Source of the DNA: Mesorhizobium loti CJ3sym
Lineage (GTDB): Bacteria > Pseudomonadota > Alphaproteobacteria > Rhizobiales > Rhizobiaceae
Reading direction: 5' to 3'
Length of the DNA stretch: 64,000 nt
Assembly (NCBI RefSeq): GCF_000472785.1
Contig: NZ_AXAL01000016.1
Span: forward strand, 62,001-126,000
The notes below the pieces were generated by a model that was not told the origin of the DNA, did no database searches, and saw only the letters and a program-made list of their open reading frames with translations. Made by a program: the position numbers and the translations under genes. Positions within the stretch are counted from its first letter, which is position 1. Each line of letters starts with the position of its first letter. This document shows, in pieces, positions 26,177 to 34,825 of the stretch.

Positions 26177-27612
26177 TCTTCGACAGCTACGAGGCGTTTC
26201 GCGCCGCCAACTTCAAACCCAGGGTATGCATCCTCGGTTCCGGCCCGGCCGGCACCACCATCGCCCGCAAGCTCGGTGCCGCCGGCATTCCGGTCGTGGT
26301 GCTGGAGGCCGGCTCGCGGGAGTTCAGCGACGAGTCGCAGGATTTCTACCGTGGCACCACGGTCGGCGATTTCTATTTCGATCTCGACATCACCCGGCTT
26401 CGGTTCATGGGCGGCAGCTCCAACCACTGGGCCGGCTGGTGCCGCGTGCTCGACAAACAGGATTTCGAACCGAAGGCCTGGGCACCGGATACGGGCTGGC
26501 CAATCCGCCGCGCCGACATCGAGCCCTACCTGCCGGAGGTGCGCGATATCCTCGACCTTCCCGAATTCCGGCCGGATGTGCCCGTCTCCGACGACATCCG
26601 CTGGGTGCAGCTGATCAAGAGCCCGGCGGTGCGCTTTGCCGAAAAATTCGCCGATGAACTCGACAAGAGCCAGAACATCGCCGTCGTGCTCAACACCTAT
26701 GCCACCGAGCTCGCCGGCGACGGCAAACGCGTGACCGGCGCCAAACTCTGGTCGAACGGTCAGGATGCCGGCTCCTTCAGCGCCGACTATTTCATCACCT
26801 GCACCGGTGGGCTGGAGAATTCGCGGCTGCTTTTGTGGTCGAACCAACGGTCCAATGGCGGTGTCGTGCCGAATGCCGCAGCGCTTGGCCGCTACTGGAT
26901 GGAACACCCGACCTTCGAGGGCGGCAACGCCATCCTGGCGAACTATGGCGAGTTCGAGGTCGATGCCGTCAACGAGGCCTTCTTCTCGCCGACGCTCGCC
27001 GCCATGGAGCGGCTGCAGATCATGAATTTCGGCATCCGGCTGATCGAAACGCCGTATCCGGGGGTCAAGAGCCTCATCGCCGATCTCGCCTGCACGGCGC
27101 CTGACATGGCCGAGTGGATGTCCTCCAAGCTCAGCCAGAATCTGCGTTGCGCGGCCCAGCTTTATGTCGCCTGGGAACAGGCGCCGCAGGCCTCCAACCA
27201 GATCGAGCTGTCGAAGACCGATGTCGACCATGCTGGCGTGCCGCGCATCGAGCTGCACTGGAAGAAATCGGACCTGGAGCATCGTACCCTTCTCGAAGGG
27301 CTCAGGCTGTTCGGCACTACGCTGATCGAGAAGAATCTCGGTCGGGTGCGCATCGCCGACTGGATCAGCAATGGCGGCGACTATCCGACGAATGACGAGA
27401 CGGCGGGTCATCATCATATGGGCGGCACGCGCATGGGCACCGATGTCACCAGGAGCGTGGTCGACGCCAACTGCAAGGTGCATGGCATGGACAATCTCTA
27501 TGTCGGTGGCTCCTCGGTGTTCTGCACCTCTGGTCAAGCCAACCCGACGACGACGATCACCGCGCTGGCCTGCCGGCTGGGCGAGCATCTGAGCAAGGTG
27601 GTCGCCGTCTGA
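26173..27612 (+). CDS. GMC family oxidoreductase (FAD-dependent)
   Basis: This 479-residue flavoprotein has the FAD site VCILGSGPAGTTIARKLG at residues about 18-35, the second FAD contact RLRFMGGSSNHWAGW, and the C-terminal catalytic region with AGHHHMGGTRMGTD and SGQANPTTTITALA. It would oxidise an alcohol, sugar or polyol; the electron acceptor is not encoded nearby. It lacks a signal peptide and is coupled to the upstream 63-residue gene. The HHHMGGTRMG spelling is that of the dehydrogenase type (gluconate, sorbose or fructose dehydrogenase-like) rather than of oxygen-using oxidases. Confidence 0.9.
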   Translation: MIFDSYEAFRAANFKPRVCILGSGPAGTTIARKLGAAGIPVVVLEAGSREFSDESQDFYRGTTVGDFYFDLDITRLRFMGGSSNHWAGWCRVLDKQDFEPKAWAPDTGWPIRRADIEPYLPEVRDILDLPEFRPDVPVSDDIRWVQLIKSPAVRFAEKFADELDKSQNIAVVLNTYATELAGDGKRVTGAKLWSNGQDAGSFSADYFITCTGGLENSRLLLWSNQRSNGGVVPNAAALGRYWMEHPTFEGGNAILANYGEFEVDAVNEAFFSPTLAAMERLQIMNFGIRLIETPYPGVKSLIADLACTAPDMAEWMSSKLSQNLRCAAQLYVAWEQAPQASNQIELSKTDVDHAGVPRIELHWKKSDLEHRTLLEGLRLFGTTLIEKNLGRVRIADWISNGGDYPTNDETAGHHHMGGTRMGTDVTRSVVDANCKVHGMDNLYVGGSSVFCTSGQANPTTTITALACRLGEHLSKVVAV

Positions 27613-27684
27613 GGGTCCGCCCCGGGCGCCCGTTTGCAATACCTTGCCGGCGCCAGTGATGGCGCCGGCGAAAACACGGCACGC

Positions 27685-27852
27685 TCAAAAGCCGTAAATG
27701 GCGATGCGCACCAGCACGGCCGCGGCGGCCAGCGATACGAGCAGGATGCCGAGGCCGATGGGCGAGCCCCAGCCATACCATTCCATCGCCAGCTTGGCGT
27801 ATTTGAATTCTTCCTCGTGCGAGAGGGGGGCACGCTGTTGAATCAAGCTCAT
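27685..27852 (-). CDS. 55-residue single-span membrane protein
   Basis: The protein reads MSLIQQRAPLSHEEEFKYAK at its start and has one hydrophobic helix (about residues 31-53, GSPIGLGILLVSLAAAAVLV), ending IYGF. A perfect AAGGAG site precedes ATG 27852. It is divergent from a MarR gene and shares its upstream region, with a 15-base palindrome between them, so it is probably under that regulator's control. No family recognised; the short cytoplasmic head followed by one helix is typical of small regulators of membrane complexes. Confidence 0.75.
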   Translation of the reverse strand: MSLIQQRAPLSHEEEFKYAKLAMEWYGWGSPIGLGILLVSLAAAAVLVRIAIYGF

Positions 27853-27918
27853 TTTTCACTCCTTGTCGGGCGGCAGGCTCTTGCCTTGTCTGCGTCCCAG
27901 CCGCATATTGTTGCGATG

Positions 27919-27933
27919 GTCTAAATGTTAGAC
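27919..27933. promoter_or_regulatory. Candidate MarR operator
   Basis: GTCTAA-ATG-TTAGAC is a perfect 6+3+6 inverted repeat in the 95-base divergent region between the 55-residue membrane gene and the MarR gene, ending 14 bases before the MarR start. Position and symmetry fit a shared operator for both genes. Confidence 0.6.
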
Positions 27934-27947
27934 GGATTGATAGTTAG

Positions 27948-28445
27948 ATGATCGAAGTAAATTCGTCAAGCGGCAATCGCGACGAAATGACGGCCGCGAT
28001 CGGCCACGCCATCATGCAATGGCAGGACGCGACGCAGGCCTATGACGAAGCGGTGGGTATGAGGCTTGGACTGAACATGGCCGAGCGCCATTGCGTCGGG
28101 CTGCTCTATGGCGGTCCACAATCGGCGGGCGCGATCGCAACCGCCACCGGCCTGACACCGGCCGCGGTGACGGCGCTGATCGACCGACTGGAAGCACGCG
28201 GGCTGCTGACCCGCACGCGCAGTCTCGAGGACAGGCGCAAAGTGGTGATCGAGGCGACAGAAGCGACGCGGGAGCTGTCGGCGCGCTATTACGGCGCCAT
28301 CGCGCGGGAAGGCGAAAAGGTGATCGCCACCTTCAGCGACGCTGAGCTCGCCACCATATCGCGCTTCGTCAATGCCGCGCTCGCCCTGCAGCGCGCTCAG
28401 CTCGAGCGGCTGAAGGCCGAGGGGGCGCACACCCCCGGGCGATAG
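27948..28445 (+). CDS. MarR family transcriptional regulator
   Basis: This 165-residue winged-helix protein shows AERHCVGLLYGGPQSAGAIATATGLTP... as HTH helices, VTALIDRLEARGLLTRTRS as recognition helix and wing, and DRRKVVIEAT after it. It starts at ATG 27948, or at 27987 if the first 13 residues are not translated. It is divergent from the 55-residue membrane protein and probably controls both genes through the palindrome at 27919-27933. No enzyme or efflux gene lies next to it, which is unusual for this family. Confidence 0.88.
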   Translation: MIEVNSSSGNRDEMTAAIGHAIMQWQDATQAYDEAVGMRLGLNMAERHCVGLLYGGPQSAGAIATATGLTPAAVTALIDRLEARGLLTRTRSLEDRRKVVIEATEATRELSARYYGAIAREGEKVIATFSDAELATISRFVNAALALQRAQLERLKAEGAHTPGR

Positions 28446-28498
28446 GGATGTCGATGGCTCCCGCCCACAGGCGTGGGCGGGAAACGTTCTTCCGAAAA

Positions 28499-29335
28499 CT
28501 AGACCGTCACCGGGTCGAGCGCTGGCCGGGCCTTGCGGCGCGCGACGATCGCCTCGAAATCGGCGGTCTGGAAGGCGTCACGCAAGGCGTCGAAGGACGG
28601 CAGCACGAAATAGGCGCGCTGGAACTTGTCGATCTCGTAGCCGGTGCGCATCACCATTTCCAAGTCGAACGGCACGTGATGGGCGTCCTTGCTGCCGACG
28701 GCGAACTGCAATTCGGTAAAGGACGACATCAGGCCGGCGCCAAAGGCCTTCAGCGGCTGGCCGGCCTCCTGCATCAGGCCGTATTCGGCCGTGTACCAGT
28801 AGAGCCGGGTGATCATCTCGTCGCCGCCGAGCGCGATGATGTCGCCGGCCTTCTTGCCATACATCTGCATGAAATCGGCGAACACCGGCTGCGACAGCAC
28901 CGGCACGTGGCCGAAGAAATCGTGGAACATGTCGGGCTCGACAATGTAGTCGAGTTCCTGCCGGGTCCGCAGCCAGTTGGTGACCGGGAAGCGGCGATTG
29001 GCGAGATGATCAAAGAAAGGTGCGGCGGGGATAAGACCCGGCACGGCGACGATCTCCCAGCCGGTGAGCTTGCGCAGCTTGGCGCTGATATCAGCGAAAT
29101 CGGGGATGCGGTCGAGCAGGCCGAGTTTTTCGACACCGTCGAGGTAGGAATGGTGGGCGAGCTTGCGCGTCAGCTTGGTCTGGCGATCGCATAGTGTGCG
29201 CCACACCGCCTGTTCCTCGGCGCTGTAGTCATAACCCTGCGCCACGGTGAAATCGGAACGGCAAACCGAATAGTCGCCGCGCAATCCCTGCGCCGCACAG
29301 TCGCGGGCATATTCGGCAACGCTCATCGTCGTCAT
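28499..29335 (-). CDS. phhA: Phenylalanine 4-monooxygenase
   Basis: This 278-residue cytoplasmic enzyme converts phenylalanine to tyrosine using pterin and a non-haem iron. The iron ligands are His138 and His143 in MFHDFFGHVP and Glu184 in YWYTAEYGL. Bacterial length is as expected; no regulatory ACT domain is present. ATG 29335 follows a GGAGAA site. It is divergent from an Lrp/AsnC regulator, a common arrangement that makes expression depend on amino-acid supply. Confidence 0.96.
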   Translation of the reverse strand: MTTMSVAEYARDCAAQGLRGDYSVCRSDFTVAQGYDYSAEEQAVWRTLCDRQTKLTRKLAHHSYLDGVEKLGLLDRIPDFADISAKLRKLTGWEIVAVPGLIPAAPFFDHLANRRFPVTNWLRTRQELDYIVEPDMFHDFFGHVPVLSQPVFADFMQMYGKKAGDIIALGGDEMITRLYWYTAEYGLMQEAGQPLKAFGAGLMSSFTELQFAVGSKDAHHVPFDLEMVMRTGYEIDKFQRAYFVLPSFDALRDAFQTADFEAIVARRKARPALDPVTV

Positions 29336-29441
29336 GGTTTTCTCCTCGCAAATCATCAATGCTGACCTGACCAAAGACTAGCCGAACTTGCCGAGGCAAT
29401 TTGGTTTTGATGATGGCTCGTCGGCGAGATTCGAGATAACA

Positions 29442-29471
29442 TTCACTCACAATTTGCATTAGATGAGTGAA
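29442..29471. promoter_or_regulatory. Candidate Lrp-type operator
   Basis: TTCACTCA (29442-29449) and TGAGTGAA (29464-29471) form a perfect 8-base inverted repeat with a 14-base spacer between phhA and the Lrp gene. The right arm touches the Lrp start codon, so binding would both autorepress and affect phhA. Confidence 0.55.
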
Positions 29472-29472
29472 A

Positions 29473-29949
29473 ATGCCTCAATTCGACGATTTCGAGATCA
29501 AGATGCTCGATGTCCTGCAACGCGACGGCCGCAAGCCCGTCTCCGAGCTGGCGCAAGAGATCGGCTTGTCGACGACGCCATGTGCACGACGCTTCGAGGC
29601 GTTGCAGGATGCCGGCATCATCAAGGGATTTGCCGCGGTGATCAGCCGCCGCGCGGTGGGCCTAATGGTCGAGGTGTTCATCCAGGTGCGCCTGGTCAGC
29701 CACAGCGACGGTTCGCCGGAAACCTTCATCGCCGCCGTGCAGCGCATGGACGAGGTATCGGCGTGCTGGACGATGACCGGCGACCACGACTTCCTGCTGC
29801 ATGTCATGGTGCCGTCTGTCGACGAGCTCAACGCCTTCGTCATGCACCGGCTGATGCGGCTCGACGGCGTGCGCGACGTCCACACGCAGCTGGTGCTGCA
29901 AAACATCAAGGGACCGGGCCACGTGCCGCTCGCGCATCTCAGGAAGTGA
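29473..29949 (+). CDS. Lrp/AsnC family transcriptional regulator
   Basis: This 158-residue protein has the AsnC HTH (FEIKMLDVLQRDGRKPVSELAQEIGLSTTPCARRFEALQDAG, here cited by its ends) and a C-terminal RAM/ACT ligand domain with DVHTQLVLQNIKG near the end. ATG 29473 lies two codons after a possible GTG at 29467. It is divergent from phhA and is probably its activator in response to phenylalanine or tyrosine, as known for such pairs. Confidence 0.92.
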   Translation: MPQFDDFEIKMLDVLQRDGRKPVSELAQEIGLSTTPCARRFEALQDAGIIKGFAAVISRRAVGLMVEVFIQVRLVSHSDGSPETFIAAVQRMDEVSACWTMTGDHDFLLHVMVPSVDELNAFVMHRLMRLDGVRDVHTQLVLQNIKGPGHVPLAHLRK

Positions 29950-30059
29950 CGCTACTCCGCATTCTTGCGTGAAAGCTGCACGCAAACTGCTGAAACGGGC
30001 CAATCGAGCGTCCACATCGCCGGCCAGCATAAGCGGACCATCTCTCCACGAGGTCCGCC

Positions 30060-31628
30060 ATGAAAATCGTCCTGATCAATCCGCCGCACACCGCCATCGG
30101 CAGCCGCGTGCCGGACGATCACCTGCCGCCGCTTGGCCTGCTGGCGATCGGCGGGCCCCTGATCGATGCGGGGCACGAGGTGCGGCTGGTCGACGCCGAA
30201 TTCGGGCCGATGCCGCTCGAGAGCGTCGTGCGCGACGCCCTGGACGGGTTTCCCGATTTCGTCCTGATGGGCCATTCCGGCTCGACCTCGGCGCACCCGA
30301 CCGCCTTGCTGATTGCCGGCATGATCAAGCAGCGCGAGCCGGCAACCATGATCATCTATGGCGGCGTCTTCCCGACCTATCACTGGCGCGACATACTGGC
30401 GGCAACCGAGGTCTTCGACTTCATCGTGCGCGGCGAGGGCGAGGCGACCGTGGTGGCGCTGGTCGAGGCGTTGGAAATGCACCAGCCGGCAGCAAGCGTC
30501 GCCGGCATCGCCTTTCGCGACGACCTGCACCACCCCTTCGCCACGCAGGCAGCGATGACCATTGCCGAGCTCGATGCCTACCGCGTCGGCTGGGAACTGA
30601 TCGATCACGGCAGATACAGCTACTGGGGCGGCAAGCGCGCCGTGGTCATGCAGTTTTCCCGCGGCTGCCCGCATCTGTGCAACTATTGCGGCCAGCGCGG
30701 CTTTTGGACCCGCTGGCGGCATCGCGATCCCAAAAAATTCGCGCAGGAGATCGCCTGGCTGCACCGCGAACACGGCGTCGAGCTGATCAACCTCGCCGAC
30801 GAGAACCCGACGGTTTCGAAGAAGGCGTGGCGCGCCTTTCTCGACGCCCTGATTGCCGAGAATGTGCCGGTGCTGATCGTCGGCTCGACGCGGGCCGACG
30901 ACATCGTGCGCGATGCCGACATCCTGCACCTCTACCGCAAGGCCGGTGTCATCCGCTGGCTGCTCGGCATGGAGAACACCGACGAACAGACGTTGCAGCT
31001 GATCCGCAAGGGCGGCAGCACCTCCTCCGACCGCGAGGCGATAAAGCTGCTGCGAAAGCACGGCATATTGTCGATGGCGACCTGGGTGGCGGGCTTCGAG
31101 GATGAAGGCTTTCGCGATCTGTGGCGCGGCTTTCGCCAGCTCATCGCCTATGACCCCGACCAGATCCAGGCGCTTTACGTGACGCCGCATCGCTGGACGC
31201 CGTTCTTCCGCATCGCCAGGGATCGCAAGGTGATTCAGCAAGATGCTCGCCTGTGGGATTACAAGCACCAGGTGCTGCAGATGACGCGGCTGAAGCCGTG
31301 GATGCTGTTCTTCAGCGTCAAGCTGATCGAAGTCGCCGTGCAGTCGCGGCCGAAAGCGCTGGCGCGCATCCTGTTCCATCCCGATCCCGAACAGCGCCAT
31401 TCGATGCGCTGGTACACGCAAATGGGCCGCCGCGTCTGGTTTCGTGAGGTCTGGGGTTTTCTGGTTCGCGATGGCCGGGTGAAGGACGGCCCGACGCTGG
31501 CCGAATTCTGGGGCGCACCGCAGGACGCCGAGGAGGAATCGATGACCGTTCAACGCCTGGCACGAAAGCCGGCGCCCTCTGTCGTCATAAGTCACGAGCT
31601 GCCGCCAGCGAAACGATTAGCTGGCTGA
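30060..31628 (+). CDS. BchE-like B12-binding radical SAM protein
   Basis: This 522-residue protein resembles the anaerobic magnesium-protoporphyrin IX monomethyl ester cyclase of bacteriochlorophyll synthesis along its whole length. Landmarks are INPPHTAIGSRVPDDHLPPL at the start, YGGVFPTYHWR near residue 100, the radical-SAM cluster motif FSRGCPHLCNYCGQRGFW (Cys203, Cys207, Cys210), INLADENPTVSK and a C-terminal GPTLAEFWGAPQDAEEE. No other pigment gene is visible in the window: it sits alone between the Lrp gene and argB, with which it converges leaving 7 bases. So the cyclase role may not apply here; a related B12-dependent oxidation of another porphyrin is an alternative. Confidence 0.82.
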   Translation: MKIVLINPPHTAIGSRVPDDHLPPLGLLAIGGPLIDAGHEVRLVDAEFGPMPLESVVRDALDGFPDFVLMGHSGSTSAHPTALLIAGMIKQREPATMIIYGGVFPTYHWRDILAATEVFDFIVRGEGEATVVALVEALEMHQPAASVAGIAFRDDLHHPFATQAAMTIAELDAYRVGWELIDHGRYSYWGGKRAVVMQFSRGCPHLCNYCGQRGFWTRWRHRDPKKFAQEIAWLHREHGVELINLADENPTVSKKAWRAFLDALIAENVPVLIVGSTRADDIVRDADILHLYRKAGVIRWLLGMENTDEQTLQLIRKGGSTSSDREAIKLLRKHGILSMATWVAGFEDEGFRDLWRGFRQLIAYDPDQIQALYVTPHRWTPFFRIARDRKVIQQDARLWDYKHQVLQMTRLKPWMLFFSVKLIEVAVQSRPKALARILFHPDPEQRHSMRWYTQMGRRVWFREVWGFLVRDGRVKDGPTLAEFWGAPQDAEEESMTVQRLARKPAPSVVISHELPPAKRLAG

Positions 31629-31635
31629 CAATCGA

Positions 31636-32529
31636 CTACGGCACGATCAGCGTGCCGGCGCCGTGTTCGGTGAACAGCTCGAGCAGCACCGCATGCGGCG
31701 TCTTGCCATTGAGGATGACGACGCCTTCAACGCCCCGCTCGATCGCCTCGATGCAGGTCTCGACCTTGGGGATCATGCCGCCCGAAACCGTACCGTCCTT
31801 GATCAGCGCCCGGGCCTCGGCCACGGTCAGCTCGTCGATCAGCTTCTTGTTCTTGTCGAGCACGCCGGGCACGTCGGTCAGGAACAGAAGACGCGAGGCC
31901 TTGCAGGCGCCCGCAATGGCGCCGGCAAACGTGTCGGCGTTGATGTTGTAGGTGTGGCCGTCGCGGCCGGGCGCCACCGGCGCCAGCACCGGGATCATTT
32001 CCGAGCGCGCCAGAAGGTCGAGCAGCGTACGGTCGACCTCGACCGGCTCGCCGACGAAACCGAGATCAAGCACCCGCTCGATGTTGGAGTCCGGGTCGAT
32101 CATCGTCTTGCGGGCCTTTTCGGCGAAGACCATGTTGCCGTCCTTGCCGCACAGGCCGATCGCCCATTCGCCCTCGGCGTTGATCAACGCCACGATCTCC
32201 TTGTTGATCGAGCCGGCCAGCACCATTTCGACGATCTCGACCGTCTTCTGGTCGGTGACGCGCAGGCCGCCTTCGAACCTGGATTCGATGCCCATCTTGG
32301 CCAGCATGGCGCCAATCTGCGGCCCGCCGCCATGCACGACGATCGGGTTGACGCCGGATTGCTTGAGCAGTGCGATGTCGCGCGCAAAGGCCTTGCCGAG
32401 CTCAAGGTCGCCCATGGCGTGGCCGCCATATTTCACCACGATCGTCTTGTGCTCGTAGCGTTGCATGTAGGGCAGCGCCCGCGACAGCAGATCGGCCTGC
32501 ATTTCGGCGGTGGCGGTTATTTCCGTCAT
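31636..32529 (-). CDS. argB: Acetylglutamate kinase
   Basis: This 297-residue enzyme phosphorylates N-acetylglutamate in arginine synthesis. Typical segments are TIVVKYGGHAMGD, NPIVVHGGGPQIG, LFLTDVPGVLDK and SGGMIPKVETCIEAI. Length matches the arginine-sensitive hexameric type. In many rhizobia argB follows engB and yidC directly; here engB is more than 8 kb upstream on the same strand, so the usual block is split. Confidence 0.96.
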   Translation of the reverse strand: MTEITATAEMQADLLSRALPYMQRYEHKTIVVKYGGHAMGDLELGKAFARDIALLKQSGVNPIVVHGGGPQIGAMLAKMGIESRFEGGLRVTDQKTVEIVEMVLAGSINKEIVALINAEGEWAIGLCGKDGNMVFAEKARKTMIDPDSNIERVLDLGFVGEPVEVDRTLLDLLARSEMIPVLAPVAPGRDGHTYNINADTFAGAIAGACKASRLLFLTDVPGVLDKNKKLIDELTVAEARALIKDGTVSGGMIPKVETCIEAIERGVEGVVILNGKTPHAVLLELFTEHGAGTLIVP

Positions 32530-32638
32530 CGGCGTGATTTCCTGGATATGGGTAAAGACCGCGGCGTCTTAGCGGGAATTGGCTCTGCTCGCAAATGTCA
32601 TTGTTGTCATATTCGGGCGGCTCGCAGCCTCGTCATCG

Positions 32639-34132
32639 TCACGGCACCATCAGCGGCGCCCGCCGCTTCAACCAACCCGAGATCTTCTCCATCTGCGCGG
32701 CGAAGGACAGAAGCGTCTCCTCATCGCCCGGGCGGCCGGCAGCCTGGATGCCGAGCGGCAGGCCGGCATCGGTAACGTAAACCGGCAGCGCGATCGATGG
32801 CTGGCCGCTGACATTGTGGATCGCCGGCCAATGGGTGAACAACAGGCTCTTGTCCATCAGCTGGCCGAACAAGGATTTCACTTTCAGCAGCGGCGTCAGA
32901 TGAAGCTTGTCGAGCAGGTTCTCGATCAGCTCATCGGTGCCTTTCGGATCCATGGCGCCACAGGCGAGCGGCGGGTGCGCGATGATGGGCATCAGCACGG
33001 CATCATACTGCGCGGTCTCCTCGATCATCCGCCGTGAGGCGGCGTGCAGCCGCTGCAGGGCGGCATAGATCTCGCCGGCCGAGACCATTTCGCCCAGCCG
33101 GCCGAGCACGCGCGTGGCGCGCTCGACGTCGCCGGTAACGGAACGGCCGACGCGCAGCGCTTCTGCCCGCAGCATGCCGGCGACGGCGGAAGCAACCGTC
33201 CTGCAGAAGTCGGCGAAGAAGTCGCGGCCGATGAAGGGCAGGTCGATATCCTCGACCGTATGGCCGCCCTCGCGGGCAAGCGCCACCGCCGTGTCGAGCG
33301 CTTTCAGTGTCTCGGCCGAGATCGGCAGGCCGAGCGGCGAGTTGCGGTAGACGGCCAGCCTGAGCTTGCCGGGATCGCGCGCGGCGGCAGCGGCGAATGT
33401 GCCCTTCGGCGGCAGCGCGGCATAGGGCGACAAGGAGTCGGGGCCATGGGTGAGATCGAGCAGCAGAGCGCAATCGCGCACCGAGCGGGTGACGGCATGG
33501 TCGACCACCATGCCGTACCAGCCTTCGCTGACCAGCGGCGTCAGCGGGATACGCCCGCGCGAGGTCTTGAGGCCGACAAGCCCGGTGCAGGCGGACGGCA
33601 CCCGGATCGAACCGCCGCCATCAGAGGCATGCGCCACCGGCACCACGCCGGCGGCGACGAGGGCCGCCGCGCCACCCGAAGAGCCGCCGCTGGTGTGGCC
33701 GGTGTTCCAGGGGTTGCGGGTGATGCCGAAGGCCTTGGATTCGGTCATCAGCCGCAGCCCGTGTTCGGGCGATGTCGAGGTGACGAGCGGAATGAGACCC
33801 GCAGCGAGGTAGCGATCGGTCATCACCGAATTGACATCGGGCACAGAGGCAGGAATGCGGCTGCCGCCATGCGACGGCACGCCCTTGATGGCGATGCCGA
33901 GGTCCTTGATGGCAAAGGGCACGCCGGCCAGCGGTAGCGAGCGATCCATGGTTTTCGCTCGCGCCCGGGCCATTTCATAAAGCGGTTCGGCCGTGGCATT
34001 GATTTCGGGCCTTGTGGCCTCGGCGCGGGCGATGGCCGCTTCGGTCAGTTCGATCGCCGACAGTTCGCCCTTGCGCACCAGACCGGCGAGGCCTGTTGCA
34101 TCTTGTTCCCACAGGACCCGTTCAACCGACAT
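32639..34132 (-). CDS. Amidase (amidase signature family)
   Basis: This 497-residue hydrolase has the Ser-cisSer-Lys triad: Lys76 in PFAIKDLG, then the glycine/serine-rich core TSGGSSGGAAALVAAG and DGGGSIRVPSACTGLVGLK. It would hydrolyse an amide to acid and ammonia; substrates cannot be predicted within this family (urea derivatives, aryl amides, glutaminyl compounds). No signal peptide is present. It is divergent from the sigma factor gene and unrelated to it in known biology. Confidence 0.92.
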   Translation of the reverse strand: MSVERVLWEQDATGLAGLVRKGELSAIELTEAAIARAEATRPEINATAEPLYEMARARAKTMDRSLPLAGVPFAIKDLGIAIKGVPSHGGSRIPASVPDVNSVMTDRYLAAGLIPLVTSTSPEHGLRLMTESKAFGITRNPWNTGHTSGGSSGGAAALVAAGVVPVAHASDGGGSIRVPSACTGLVGLKTSRGRIPLTPLVSEGWYGMVVDHAVTRSVRDCALLLDLTHGPDSLSPYAALPPKGTFAAAAARDPGKLRLAVYRNSPLGLPISAETLKALDTAVALAREGGHTVEDIDLPFIGRDFFADFCRTVASAVAGMLRAEALRVGRSVTGDVERATRVLGRLGEMVSAGEIYAALQRLHAASRRMIEETAQYDAVLMPIIAHPPLACGAMDPKGTDELIENLLDKLHLTPLLKVKSLFGQLMDKSLLFTHWPAIHNVSGQPSIALPVYVTDAGLPLGIQAAGRPGDEETLLSFAAQMEKISGWLKRRAPLMVP

Positions 34133-34285
34133 GCGCGCGCTCCACCGACACCTCGGGCAAGGCTAGCCAGTGGCGACTTCAATGGCAAATCAACGGTCGA
34201 CCCGGGCATGAAAAGCGTGAAGCTAGACGTGCACAAGGCTATTTCCGCCGTTGCAAATACATCGCAATACCCTAATTTGCCTGAC

Positions 34286-34825
34286 ATGACGCCGCAGGAC
34301 ATCACCAAGCTGATCGTCCGGACTTCGATGAAGGACCGGGCCGCGTTCGATCTGCTGTACCGGCAGACCAGCGCGAAACTTTTCGGCGTGTGCCTTCGTG
34401 TATTGAACGACCGGGGAGATGCGGAAGAAGCCTTGCAGGAAGTCTTCGTCAAGATATGGACGAAGGCGGACCGTTTTGCTGTTTCCGATCTGAGCCCGAT
34501 TTCCTGGCTGGTGGCAATCGCGCGCAACCATGCGATCGATCGCATCAGGGCGCGGCGTAAGCCTGCGGCCGATATCGATGCCGCGCTCGACGTGGCCGAT
34601 CCGGCGCCGGGACCTGAAGCGATGGTGGTGGCGGGCGATGAGTCCGAACGCATCCATCATTGTCTCGATGAATTGGAGAAAGACCGGGCGGCGGCCGTCC
34701 GGGGCGCTTATCTCAAGGGCGAAAGCTATGCCGAACTGGCGGAGCGCCATGGCGTGCCGTTGAACACGATGCGTACCTGGCTGCGCCGCAGCCTGATGAA
34801 ACTCAGAGAATGTCTGGAAAGATGA
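34286..34825 (+). CDS. ECF-type RNA polymerase sigma factor
   Basis: This 179-residue sigma factor has region 2 (AAFDLLYRQTSAKLFGVCLR ... GDAEEALQEVFVKIWTKADRF) and region 4 (YLKGESYAELAERHGVPLNT, MRTWLRRSLMKLR). No region 3 is present, as in ECF factors. ATG 34286 is favoured; an ATG at 34208 would add 26 residues. It is followed, with a four-base overlap, by a RskA-type anti-sigma factor, so the pair forms a signal-transduction unit, probably switched on by envelope stress. Confidence 0.9.
   Translation: MTPQDITKLIVRTSMKDRAAFDLLYRQTSAKLFGVCLRVLNDRGDAEEALQEVFVKIWTKADRFAVSDLSPISWLVAIARNHAIDRIRARRKPAADIDAALDVADPAPGPEAMVVAGDESERIHHCLDELEKDRAAAVRGAYLKGESYAELAERHGVPLNTMRTWLRRSLMKLRECLER

Noticed and set aside
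25828..27639. 603-codon open frame on the minus strand across the GMC gene
   Set aside because: It is antisense to a gene with clear FAD and catalytic motifs; composition is typical of shadow frames in high-GC DNA and no domain is visible.
29952..31595. 547-codon open frame on the minus strand across the BchE-like gene
   Set aside because: Antisense shadow; the plus strand has an intact radical-SAM protein.
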